Source: Tetramitus jugosus
Taxonomy: Eukaryota; Heterolobosea; Eutetramitea; Acrasida; Vahlkampfiidae
DNA length: 64,000 nucleotides
Reading direction: 5' to 3'
NCBI GenBank assembly: GCA_937625935.1
Contig: OW569384.1
Span: 310,001 to 374,000, forward strand
This document shows positions 1 through 8,573 of this stretch, piece by piece. Numbering within the stretch: position 1 is the first letter of the stretch; each line of letters starts with the position of its first letter. The position numbers and the translations under genes are program-made. The notes under the pieces were generated by a model. It did no database searches and was not told the DNA's origin. It saw only the letters and a list, made by a program, of their open reading frames with translations.

Positions 1-127
1 CCTCAGCATCCATTTCTTTCATGGTAATGAACGGAACGTGCAATAAATGAGGAAGTAGCACGCTTTTGTTTCCTAAATGAAGCATTCTCATTAACCATGA
101 TTTGATACTGGTTCGTTGAAGGCAACC
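1..127 (-). other. Possible partial exon at the left edge
   Basis: On the minus strand one frame stays open from a plausible acceptor (TCTCGGGTCAG, exon starting near 127) to position 1. It encodes a helix-rich stretch including SIKSWLMRMLHLGNK and VPFITMKEMDAE, which loosely resembles a SAM domain. A gene running off the left edge would explain it. The piece is too short to be sure and could be chance. Confidence 0.15.
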
Positions 128-196
128 CTGACCCGAGAAAATTCAAGGTGGTTCAGCGAAATGGACTCCTTCACACATCATTAAGTATGCTTATAC

Positions 197-1333
197 TCAC
201 ATAAATTGAAATTCACAGTCTGAATCAAAAATATCAAACCCAGGATACAAGTCGAGATCACCGAGACTACGAAAAGCAACACCTAAATCCTTTCCATTGA
301 CTGAAAAACTCATTTCGCCATTCTCAAGTGACACTCCAATCACTGTTCCATCACAATAAGCTGGTTGATTGGAGTATGATTTTCCATGGGAACTACTTTG
401 TGAGAACAAACGACCATTTAACCAATGAAAGTACCGTCCAAAGCTCTTAAAATTTAAATCCTTGTTGGTTGTTCTTGGAGTCATTCCGATCATTAAGTTA
501 GTGCAATTCTTGATCAATCGAACTGAAAACGAATCACATTTGGTTCCAAGTGCTCCACAGTTAAAACCATTCTTCCCCGTTTTATGAATTCTCTTGTTGT
601 CCTCCGAAAGAGCTGCTTCGCTTCCAACATACTGGGGATCAAACACAACCTCGTTTGACTTGATATTTGCATTGCTTCGAACTGCTTTTTTGATTGCACT
701 ATTCAAGATATAACAATATTGTGTTCGATTCTCAACGTCAAAATCAATCCAAGAATTGACAGCAAACACCGCATCAAGCTCATTGTATTTGTGAACCAAC
801 ATTTCCAATGCGTAGACCCATTTCTCAACATTAAGAGTCAAATATGTATCTCCTGCCAATATCTTGTCTGATGATGTTTGAAACTCTTGTTTCATCTTTT
901 GTTTGACTCGTCTGAATTGATCCTGTTCCAAATCCAAGTGCAAGCATTGTAAAACATTTTCATGATCTATAGTATTGACCAAATGATCAATAAGAATAGA
1001 AAGCAAGGCAACGAATTGGTACTTTTGTGCCAACAAAATCCAAGGAATAACTTTCTCGTCTTCAATCGATAGTTGGCCATTATAAACACACTTGATCAAA
1101 TCAGTCAGCAATTTTTCATTCTCCTCGCCTTCCTCTTCGAGTCTGACAATTCCTTCTCTTGACTCAATCATGTCGTACTCGAAACAAGCTCTGAAAAAGT
1201 CACTGGATGGCACGAGAATGAACTTGTTCAGGAACAATGTTGTGTTGCTCTCTGTGAACAACACTTGGCAATCAGACAAAGAGGAATTGTTGAAATATTG
1301 TCCATGGTTGTTTGCAAATGCAACGTGTCTCAT
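197..1333 (-). CDS. BTB-BACK-SPRY domain protein, copy 1
   Basis: This is a 378-residue protein with a true ATG and a TGA stop. The first ~120 residues look like a BTB/POZ domain (SLSDCQVLF, then FILVPSSDFFRACFE), followed by a helical BACK-like region. From about 245 to the end there is a SPRY domain, with CGALGTKCDSFSVRL and the core GEMSFSVNGKDLGVAF. BTB proteins of this build often act as substrate adaptors for Cullin-3 ubiquitin ligases, with the SPRY domain binding the target; that role is inferred from the family. It lies in tandem with a close paralogue (1620-2768) and a relic (2959-3335), so the locus grew by local duplication. I see no introns. Confidence 0.8.
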   Translation of the reverse strand: MRHVAFANNHGQYFNNSSLSDCQVLFTESNTTLFLNKFILVPSSDFFRACFEYDMIESREGIVRLEEEGEENEKLLTDLIKCVYNGQLSIEDEKVIPWILLAQKYQFVALLSILIDHLVNTIDHENVLQCLHLDLEQDQFRRVKQKMKQEFQTSSDKILAGDTYLTLNVEKWVYALEMLVHKYNELDAVFAVNSWIDFDVENRTQYCYILNSAIKKAVRSNANIKSNEVVFDPQYVGSEAALSEDNKRIHKTGKNGFNCGALGTKCDSFSVRLIKNCTNLMIGMTPRTTNKDLNFKSFGRYFHWLNGRLFSQSSSHGKSYSNQPAYCDGTVIGVSLENGEMSFSVNGKDLGVAFRSLGDLDLYPGFDIFDSDCEFQFM

Positions 1334-1619
1334 TTTCTGGCCTTGTGTTTGTTTCTTCTTCGTCGTCGTACCGAACTTGAAAACAATTCCGATGCATTTC
1401 GGAGATTGCGAGGCAACAGTGCACTGTATTCTGGTGTTCGTGGGTCAACGGAGTACCTTTAGGATGATTCGCTGGTTTGACTTCTTCATGGCCAGTAGCG
1501 ATATGATGCATTCACATCATTCACATCTGAGCACCACCAGAATCTAACGGTCGATTGAGTTGATACGATTGTTCTGTCGAATGACAGTACCTTGGATTGA
1601 TGGTTGCAGAGCTTTGAAC

Positions 1620-2768
1620 TCACAGAAACTCAAACTCGCAACCCGAATCATAAATATCAAAAGCGGGATGCAAGTCAATGCCTTTGACACCACGAAAAGC
1701 GACACCTAAATCTTGGTCATTGACTGAATAACTCACCTCCCCATCCTGAAGTGACACTCCAATCACTACTCCATCTTGGTCAATTGATTGGTTGTAGTAT
1801 GGTTTGTTGTAGAATGATTTGCCATAGCCACGTTGTGAATACAAACAACCATTTTCACAACACAAGTACCATCCACAACTATTGCAGTTTTTACCATCCT
1901 TGTTGATTGTTCTTGGCGCCATGCCGATCATCAAATTAGTGCAATTCTTGATCAATCGAACTGAAAATGAATCACATTTGGTTCCAAGAGCTCCACAATT
2001 AAACCCGGTCTTCCCAATTTTCTTAATTCTCTTGTTGTCCTGAGAAAGTGTAGCTCTGCTTCCTGTGTACGATGAAATAAACAAAGTTTCACTCGATTTG
2101 ATGTATTCAGGACCGTAAACAGCTTTCTTGATTGCAGAATTTAAAGCATAACAATATTGTGCTCGATTCTCAACGTCAACCTCAATCCAGGATTGGACAG
2201 CATAAAATGCGTCCAGAGCGTTGTCCTTGTGAACTAGCATTTCTAATGCACACATCAATTGCTCAACATTCAGAGTCGAGTAAGAATCTTCTTTCAATAT
2301 TTCATCTGATAAAGCATAAAGTTGTTGGTGCATCATTTGTTTAACTTCTTTGAATTGTTCATTCTCCAAATCCAATTGCAAACACTGTAAAATGTTGCTG
2401 CAATTTATATTCTTAATTAAATGCTTGATGAGTACATCAAGCAATGCATTCAGTTGAAATTTTTGTGCCAACAAAATCATGGGAACAATGTCTTTTTGGT
2501 CTTCAATCGATAGTTGGTCAGTGTATAGACTCTTGATCAACTTTGTCACTAATTTTTCATTGTCTTCTGGGTAAATTCGAACGATTCCCTCTCGGGACTC
2601 AATCATGTCATGCTCAAAACACGCTCTGAAAAAGTCACTGGATGGCACGAGAATAAACTTGTGCAGAAACAATCTCCTGTTGCTCTTTGTGAACACCAAT
2701 TGACAATCAGAAAGATTCTTGTTGTTGAAATATTGTCCACGATTGTTTACGAAAGAAATGGTTTCCAT
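1620..2768 (-). CDS. BTB-BACK-SPRY domain protein, copy 2
   Basis: This 382-residue protein is collinear with its neighbour at 197-1333 and shares long identical blocks, for example LVPSSDFFRACFE and GFNCGALGTKCDSFSVRL. Order: BTB (about 10-120), BACK-like helices, then SPRY (about 245-382, with GEVSYSVNDQDLGVAF). The two copies differ most around the SPRY loops, where target-binding surfaces lie in known SPRY domains, so they may bind different partners; that is inference. The ATG at 2768 is followed by the same start block as copy 1 (VNNRGQYFNN against ANNHGQYFNN), which supports the start. Confidence 0.8.
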   Translation of the reverse strand: METISFVNNRGQYFNNKNLSDCQLVFTKSNRRLFLHKFILVPSSDFFRACFEHDMIESREGIVRIYPEDNEKLVTKLIKSLYTDQLSIEDQKDIVPMILLAQKFQLNALLDVLIKHLIKNINCSNILQCLQLDLENEQFKEVKQMMHQQLYALSDEILKEDSYSTLNVEQLMCALEMLVHKDNALDAFYAVQSWIEVDVENRAQYCYALNSAIKKAVYGPEYIKSSETLFISSYTGSRATLSQDNKRIKKIGKTGFNCGALGTKCDSFSVRLIKNCTNLMIGMAPRTINKDGKNCNSCGWYLCCENGCLYSQRGYGKSFYNKPYYNQSIDQDGVVIGVSLQDGEVSYSVNDQDLGVAFRGVKGIDLHPAFDIYDSGCEFEFL

Positions 2769-2939
2769 TGTGTATGTTTCCTCTATTCTCTTCTTTAGGC
2801 GGCTTGATCACAGTTTTTATAAACCAGGGGTTAAAAAAATCACAGTTTCTGGTTTTGGGATAAACTCAACCTAGAATATCAAAAGCAGGATACAAACAAA
2901 GTTAATCGGACATCACAACTTATTGATTTCAACTGTCAA

Positions 2940-3335
2940 ATTGACGAGGCGTACGACTTTACCAATCAATCGACTTCATTGCAAGTATCTTGTGCCAATA
3001 TGTGTTAACATTCAGTGTTAAATATGAATTCCCTTTCAGTATCTCAAGAGATGATTCTATAAACTGTTGCCGGGCCTTATGTTTGACTAGGGTGAATTGT
3101 TCTTCTTCCAAATCCAAATGCAAGCATTGTAAAACGGTACTGCCATCCATAGTATTGATCAAGTGATCAATGAGAACAGGGATCAATGCATTCAATTGAT
3201 ACCTTTGTGACAGAATCGTTGGAACAACATCGATCTCGTCTTCAATCGAAACATGCCTTGAAAAAGTCACTGGATGACATGAGGATGAACTTGTGCAAAA
3301 ACAATGTTGTTTTGCTCTTTGTGAACACCAATTCT
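2940..3335 (-). pseudogene. BTB-SPRY relic, third copy
   Basis: The minus strand holds pieces of the same family in order. First comes the DNA for the early BTB segment (about 3255-3335, matching the block that encodes FILVPSSDFFRA in the intact copies). It is fused directly to the SIEDE...VPTILSQRYQLNAL segment, so roughly 90 bases between them are gone. The following part (VLQCLHLDLEEEQF, SYLTLNV) ends abruptly near 2950. The whole SPRY half is missing and no start is left in frame. It is a decayed tandem duplicate. Confidence 0.7.
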
Positions 3336-3673
3336 AGGACACAAGATCACGCTAACCACGTATTCCGTTGTGATAGGACAGCAGTGCTTGAGACGCAGGC
3401 TGTCGTTGTTTTCAACACGTGGTACGCAGGCTGAAACCCCTAAAACTGAAAATCGAAGTTCGCCTGAAAAGAACCAGACAGCTTTAGTGCATTGGTTTTG
3501 TTCACGAACATCTATTGCTGATCTAAGTCAATTCTGACAGTTGAAAACACTTTCTCCTGCCAAGCAACAAAGCTAAAAAGGTGGTCAACACAACGAGAGG
3601 TGGGTTGGCCAATCGATCAATTTTAGTCAATACTTCAACAATCAGTCATCCTTCAATAATTTGAGTAACTCCT
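3336..3673. other. Intergenic, no gene seen
   Basis: No coherent coding frame, tRNA or obvious repeat is visible between the BTB relic and the end of the flavodoxin-domain gene. Confidence 0.5.
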
Positions 3674-4186
3674 TCATTTACTAGAAGATATTTGTTGGAT
3701 TAATGCTTGAGACCACTTCTCAAAAGATTTGTCAAACTCAACTTGATTAGAAACATCACCTTCCTCACACTCAATGACAGCATTTCCCACAGATGTCTTC
3801 TTCGCGAGGCTCTTTTTCACAAAACGAGAGAACTTTTGGTAAGTTTCAACATATCTCGAATCACCATTTCCAAACACTGAAAACTTCAATGGTATCTCCT
3901 CTTCCTCCTCTTCATCTTCGACCCATTCCTGTAGTGCGTCGAAAAAATCCGAAGCGGATTCTGGCGGGCTTCCTTTCTCCGCTGTCGTCAAAATGAATGC
4001 GAAAAGCGTGTTTTCTTCGCCCAACAGCTCTGAGAGTGATTCTTCGTCAGAGAACCAATCATCGATGGATGAAACTTGAATCTCACATCGTGTTGCAGCT
4101 GATTGGAGTTTCTTTTTCAGTTGGTCTGCTAATTGCTCGCTGCCACCAGAGCGTGTGGCGAAAATGATTTGCACTTTGTCCGTCAT
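3674..4186 (-). CDS. Free-standing FMN (flavodoxin) domain protein, diflavin-reductase type
   Basis: This 170-residue protein starts at MTDKVQ; the frame is open further up but runs into the P450 3' end, so this ATG is preferred. It shows an FMN phosphate loop near the start (FATRSGGSEQLA), a TTAEKGSPPESASDFFDAL block like the ATYGEGxPxDNA segment of cytochrome P450 reductase, and FSVFGNGDSRY like the FGLGDSxY block. It ends with the CEEGD...FEKW helix of that fold. The FAD/NADPH half of a reductase is absent, so it needs another electron donor. It starts about 70 bases beyond the stop of a P450 gene on the same strand, suggesting a redox partner; that is inference from position. An acidic insert (EDEEEEEE) lies mid-protein. 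Confidence 0.7.
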   Translation of the reverse strand: MTDKVQIIFATRSGGSEQLADQLKKKLQSAATRCEIQVSSIDDWFSDEESLSELLGEENTLFAFILTTAEKGSPPESASDFFDALQEWVEDEEEEEEIPLKFSVFGNGDSRYVETYQKFSRFVKKSLAKKTSVGNAVIECEEGDVSNQVEFDKSFEKWSQALIQQISSSK

Positions 4187-4256
4187 CTCGTTGCTTGTTT
4201 TTTTGTAGAAGTAAAAATTTTTGAAAGTTTTGTAACTTGTTTTACAATCAACCTGT

Positions 4257-5765
4257 TTATTTTGTATCGCGAGGAACCAGTTTGAGTTCTTGGAAATCAA
4301 TCTTGATGGTGATTAAAACTCTCTCCTTTGGTTGTGTGTCTTCTCTGTTGAATTCAACCTTGTATTTCTGGAGCAGTTTGCTCACAATCACCACACTTTC
4401 AACAAGACTGAACGTCATACCTGCACACTTGCGAGAGCCGTAGGAGAATGCCAGAAAAGATATTGGGTCATACTTTTCATAGAAACGATCTGGATTGAAT
4501 CTGTAAGGATCCTTCCAGTTGTTCTCATTCAAATGAGTCAAATATACGTCAAGCCACACAACAGTGTCCTTTGGTATCTTATAACCAGACAAAACATCTG
4601 ATTTCATTGCTCGCTTTGGTGCAGCCTGTGTTGGTGCATGTAGTCTCAATGATTCCTTGATACAATTGTTGACATAGGTCAATTGAGTCAAGTCGTCATA
4701 TGTGGCATCTCTTCCATCTTCTAGCACTCGTTGAATCTCTTGATATGCCTTTTCTTGGATATCCTGATGACGAGCAAACTCAACCAACAACTGACCAATT
4801 GATGATGCGCTTGTCTCATGACCTGCAAACATGAACAACCAGGCATCAGCGATCATCTCTCTAGCACTCAATTTCTCATCTTCTTGCTCATTGGAATTCA
4901 CAAGCAAACTGAGCAAATCAACTCTCTTCTGATTCAAATTAGACTTACGCTCTGCAATAATCTCCTGCAAATACAACTCGACTTCATCGACAGCAGTATG
5001 AATTTGCTTCAGAATCGGCAATGGTAGCCATCTTAGCCATGAAGGTACGATGACTCTCTCAGCGACACCCTTCATGTTCGTAATCTCCAACGCGTCATAA
5101 AATGACATCTTATGTTTAGTCTCATCGAACAGTGTGTGCTTCAGTTGATCATCTTCCTTTTCATTGAAAATGTGCAAGTTGTAACCAAAGGCAGACTTTC
5201 CAATAATGTCCATCGTAACATCTGTTAAATCCTTGTTCACCTCCAAAATGTTTTCATTTCTTTCACATCTCTTCAACAGCATATCTGTCGAGCGATTCGA
5301 TATATCAACCAATTCTCTCAGATTACTCTCCTTGAAAGCAGGCTCCACAATCTTTCTGTGTCTCCTGTGAACATCTCCTCCAGGAATACTGACAATGTTC
5401 TCACCATAGATGCGCAACGAATCATATCCATCTGGCTTCTCATAATTGGACGCATTCTTGAGATACACATGCTTAGTGTCCTCCAAGTTATTCAAAACGA
5501 CCAAGGTCGATCGGAACAGTGTGATACGGAACAAGGGCTTATCACCAAACTTCTCCTGACCCAACTTTACAATAGTACGATAGGAACCAACAAACATGTA
5601 GGGAGCTAGAAAAGGGATATACAAGGGCATCATCGGCAGCAATTGACTCACCCCAGGTATGTGCTTCTGTTTCTGGATCTCTTGAATGTGCAGATAGATG
5701 GCAATGCTGAGACCAACAATCAACAGAGCAACGATCACTTGCAAAATCAAAAACAATGACATCAT
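4257..5765 (-). CDS. Cytochrome P450 monooxygenase
   Basis: This 502-residue protein is counted from the MMSLF start, which places an N-terminal membrane anchor (about residues 2-24) at the front. A longer frame opens at 5831 but would put charged residues before the anchor. P450 signatures are complete and in order: I-helix oxygen groove AGHETSASS, K-helix ESLR, FNPDRF, and the haem loop FSYGSRKCAG with the haem-binding Cys near residue 447. Such enzymes oxidise lipids, sterols or xenobiotics at the ER membrane; the substrate cannot be told from sequence. The downstream neighbour is a stand-alone FMN domain of the P450-reductase type. Confidence 0.92.
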   Translation of the reverse strand: MMSLFLILQVIVALLIVGLSIAIYLHIQEIQKQKHIPGVSQLLPMMPLYIPFLAPYMFVGSYRTIVKLGQEKFGDKPLFRITLFRSTLVVLNNLEDTKHVYLKNASNYEKPDGYDSLRIYGENIVSIPGGDVHRRHRKIVEPAFKESNLRELVDISNRSTDMLLKRCERNENILEVNKDLTDVTMDIIGKSAFGYNLHIFNEKEDDQLKHTLFDETKHKMSFYDALEITNMKGVAERVIVPSWLRWLPLPILKQIHTAVDEVELYLQEIIAERKSNLNQKRVDLLSLLVNSNEQEDEKLSAREMIADAWLFMFAGHETSASSIGQLLVEFARHQDIQEKAYQEIQRVLEDGRDATYDDLTQLTYVNNCIKESLRLHAPTQAAPKRAMKSDVLSGYKIPKDTVVWLDVYLTHLNENNWKDPYRFNPDRFYEKYDPISFLAFSYGSRKCAGMTFSLVESVVIVSKLLQKYKVEFNREDTQPKERVLITIKIDFQELKLVPRDTK

Positions 5766-5970
5766 AGTAGTGTGGATGGAGGTTTGTTTTATGGTTTGTT
5801 TTTCAGGGTGTGGGTCGCGAAAGTGCTCCACCAGAAAAAGATGATCGGAAGTACCGCGAGACGGATTCGAAATTTACCATTCATGATCTGTGATTTGTGA
5901 CAAGCATGCGTGATGTTGAACTGTTTCTTTTATTTCAATGATTGTATTGTCGCAGAGTAGAAGGTAGCAT

Positions 5971-8157
5971 TTACAGAATGGCTCTAAACATGCTATCAAC
6001 CTCTTGACTTTGACTAACAACAGCAGGTTGCAGTGAATAGTTGGTTGTTTGTGCCATGGGTGAATTCATTGGTGGAGCATTGTGCATTTGCATGCCTTGG
6101 TTCATCATGGGCTGTTGATTCATTTGGTTTGGAGGAGGTTGCATCGTAGGATTATTCATAGACTGTTGTGGCATGAGCATGGTTGGTCTATTGCCATTCA
6201 ACATGGCAAAGTAGTCGTACAGATCTTGTTGATGCTGTTGAATCAGTTGCAACTGTTGTGTTGTTATACTCTGGGAATAGTTGGGGATATTGTTGTTGTT
6301 GTTGTTTGTTTGTGGGTATGGTATGCTATTGCTGCTGGAGCCAACAGATTGTGAGAATTGATCAGTAGGTGCTGCATACAATTGCCGTTGCATTTGTTGA
6401 TGCTGCTGCATTTGTTGTTGCTGCTGCTGCTGTTGCTGTTGTTGAGACATCTGTTGTCCATTTCTATAATTGTCCATTGCACTGGTACCAAAGTACTTTT
6501 GATAAATGAATTCTCGCTCGTGAGGCAAGCATGACTCAATCAATCGACACAGCAGTGACTTTCTGTCCTGATCGTTCATCTTCTGGAATGAACTAGCAAT
6601 CGTGCTGATTCTCTCTGGATTCTTCTCCATTTGCTTCTCAGAAAACTTGGAAAAGTCCGTGTCGTTCAAGCAACCCAATAGTTCATCAATCACCTCAGCA
6701 GGTATATCTGAAGCAGTATCAAGATCGAGTGATGCACGTGAATGCAGCAAGCTGGATCCAGAAGATGCTGCAGGATATCCAGAAGGTGTCTGCTGTTGTA
6801 GCATCATTGAGGAAGAGTGTTGCTGTTGTTGGAACGACGAGGATTGAGCAACGGATTGCTGTTGTTGTTGCATCTCTTCTTCCTTCATCTTCTTGGCACT
6901 CTGAGGTGTGTCCGAGTCCGAGTCGTCTTCTACGCTCTTGCGCTTCTTGAGTGCCTCCTTTTTCTTGGATCCTGGCTTAGCAATTGGCTTCTTGGCACGA
7001 ATTGTGAAGGCAGGTGAGATCAAGCAGCAGCACAAGTTGGCAGAACCGTTGCTCGTATCAGTCAGACTCGTACTACCATTACTGGGCTCATACAGATAAA
7101 TGACCATTCTAAACTTTCTACCGTCTTGCTTGTAGGAGCAAATATTGAACGAGAAGGGACCAATGGTCACAGTGCTCAACAGTGAATCCTGTGGCGAAAC
7201 ATTTCCGTTTGTACTGCCATTGGTACCAACACCTCCAGGAGAAGTAGTAGCATCTGGCGAGGAAGAAGCAGATGGTGCATTGTTTGTGCCTGATGATGAG
7301 GATGATGATGATGATGGTGTCGTGTTGCCAGAATTCATATCATCCAGTGTGTGATGAGCCACAGAGGAACACATGAAACTGTTTTCATTGTTTGTAATGA
7401 CAGAGTTCTTGTCCTTTCCACCTCTCTTGTTATTCATCATTCCACCACCACCACCTCCACTCGAAGAGTTGTTCTGTTGATAGTGATGATAGGGTTGATT
7501 CTGATTGGAACCACCACTCGACGAATTTGAAGAAGATCCACCACTACCATTGGCACTGTTGCCTCCACCTGGTGTTGCATTATTGTACAAGACCACTTTT
7601 TGTCCATCTTCATAGTTTAAATCGATGCATGCCATGACATTTTGATTCTCAGTCATGTTCTTCACATCAAGACTCATGTGATACTTGTATGGTGCCTTGT
7701 ACCAAATGTCGGAGAATTCATCCGAAAAGTGATCTTTTCGCTTTTTGCAATATTTGAATTGAGGAATGCCTAATTTCCACCTGATTCGTTTCTCTTCGTT
7801 GAACCATTGAACAATCCAACCTGCCATACTATCATTCAAGTATTCAACATGAGGTGATGAACCAGTACTGTTGTTGGTAGGAGTGTTGGTGGTAGTAGTT
7901 GTTGTTGTTGTTGTTGGAGGAGCAGTGCTGTTTGGAGGTGGAGGTGGTGGTGGTGAACTCATGTGATGATTGTTGTTTGATTGTTGTTGTTGCAAGTGAT
8001 GATGTTGTTGTTGTTGTTGAAGATGATTGTGTTGAAAGTGTGCGTGATGGTGTTGTGCTTGTTGTTGTTGTTGCATGGTAGAGTTTGGAGACAAGTCATT
8101 GTTGCCGTAGCTTTGTTGATGCATCAATTGTTGATGTGAATGAAGGTGTGGATTCAT
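5971..8157 (-). CDS. Gln-rich putative transcription regulator with beta-sandwich-like domain
   Basis: This is a 728-residue protein. Residues 1-105 are Gln/His/Pro/Thr-rich. A conserved-looking segment follows (about 108-195, with WIVQWFNEEKRIRWKLG and MACIDLNYEDGQKVVLY). After a Ser/Gly/Asn insert it continues (about 330-400, with IGPFSFNICSYKQDGRKF and SPAFTIRAKKPIAKPGSKKK). The spaced beta strands ending in a basic SPxFxIRxKKP tail recall the STAT-, Rel- or CudA-like immunoglobulin-fold DNA-binding domains; this is a resemblance by eye. A basic patch (KKREALKKRKS-like) suggests nuclear import. A helical region (about 505-570, EVIDELLGCLNDTDFSKF) precedes more poly-Gln and Met/Asn-rich sequence. 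The function is otherwise unknown. Confidence 0.6.
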   Translation of the reverse strand: MNPHLHSHQQLMHQQSYGNNDLSPNSTMQQQQQAQHHHAHFQHNHLQQQQQHHHLQQQQSNNNHHMSSPPPPPPPNSTAPPTTTTTTTTTNTPTNNSTGSSPHVEYLNDSMAGWIVQWFNEEKRIRWKLGIPQFKYCKKRKDHFSDEFSDIWYKAPYKYHMSLDVKNMTENQNVMACIDLNYEDGQKVVLYNNATPGGGNSANGSGGSSSNSSSGGSNQNQPYHHYQQNNSSSGGGGGGMMNNKRGGKDKNSVITNNENSFMCSSVAHHTLDDMNSGNTTPSSSSSSSSGTNNAPSASSSPDATTSPGGVGTNGSTNGNVSPQDSLLSTVTIGPFSFNICSYKQDGRKFRMVIYLYEPSNGSTSLTDTSNGSANLCCCLISPAFTIRAKKPIAKPGSKKKEALKKRKSVEDDSDSDTPQSAKKMKEEEMQQQQQSVAQSSSFQQQQHSSSMMLQQQTPSGYPAASSGSSLLHSRASLDLDTASDIPAEVIDELLGCLNDTDFSKFSEKQMEKNPERISTIASSFQKMNDQDRKSLLCRLIESCLPHEREFIYQKYFGTSAMDNYRNGQQMSQQQQQQQQQQQMQQHQQMQRQLYAAPTDQFSQSVGSSSNSIPYPQTNNNNNNIPNYSQSITTQQLQLIQQHQQDLYDYFAMLNGNRPTMLMPQQSMNNPTMQPPPNQMNQQPMMNQGMQMHNAPPMNSPMAQTTNYSLQPAVVSQSQEVDSMFRAIL
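6412..6444 (-). repeat. Poly-Gln coding triplet tract
   Basis: A run of CAG/CAA codons on the minus strand encodes a pure Gln tract in the regulator at 5971-8157. It is the longest of several such tracts there and a likely site of length variation between strains. Confidence 0.75.
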
Positions 8158-8573
8158 GTTTGATTGTGTCGTCGTGTGATTTGTTGTTGTTTCGTGTGCT
8201 GGTCGTTAAAAAGTGTATTGGTTTTTCTTAAACAAAGCGCGGTGGGGTAATAGCTCTTTAGCTCTATGAAACAGAGGAAGAAATATTTGAGAGCTATGTG
8301 TGAGAAAATAGAGTATGTACTTGGAGTTGATGTTTTTTAAGATTTTGTGTGATGTGGATGACAATGGTAATGATAGGCAGGGTTATTCGTTTGAGTTTGT
8401 ATCCTCAAGAGACATTTAGGGCTGTTGGTCCTGTTATGTTCTGGTGTTTCACGTGGTGGTTGAATTGGATCCGTTTGTTTCGGTGCTTCGAACAGTTGGA
8501 TTGATGAATTGGAAGGAAGGCGGTCCGATTCGCCAACGGCCAATTTTGTTACAAGCGAGAAGTTTCATTCAAA
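8158..8573. other. Divergent intergenic region
   Basis: This stretch separates the Gln-rich regulator (minus strand) from the caspase-like gene (plus strand) and should hold both promoters. I see no coding frame that I trust, no tRNA and no strong repeat. Confidence 0.5.
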
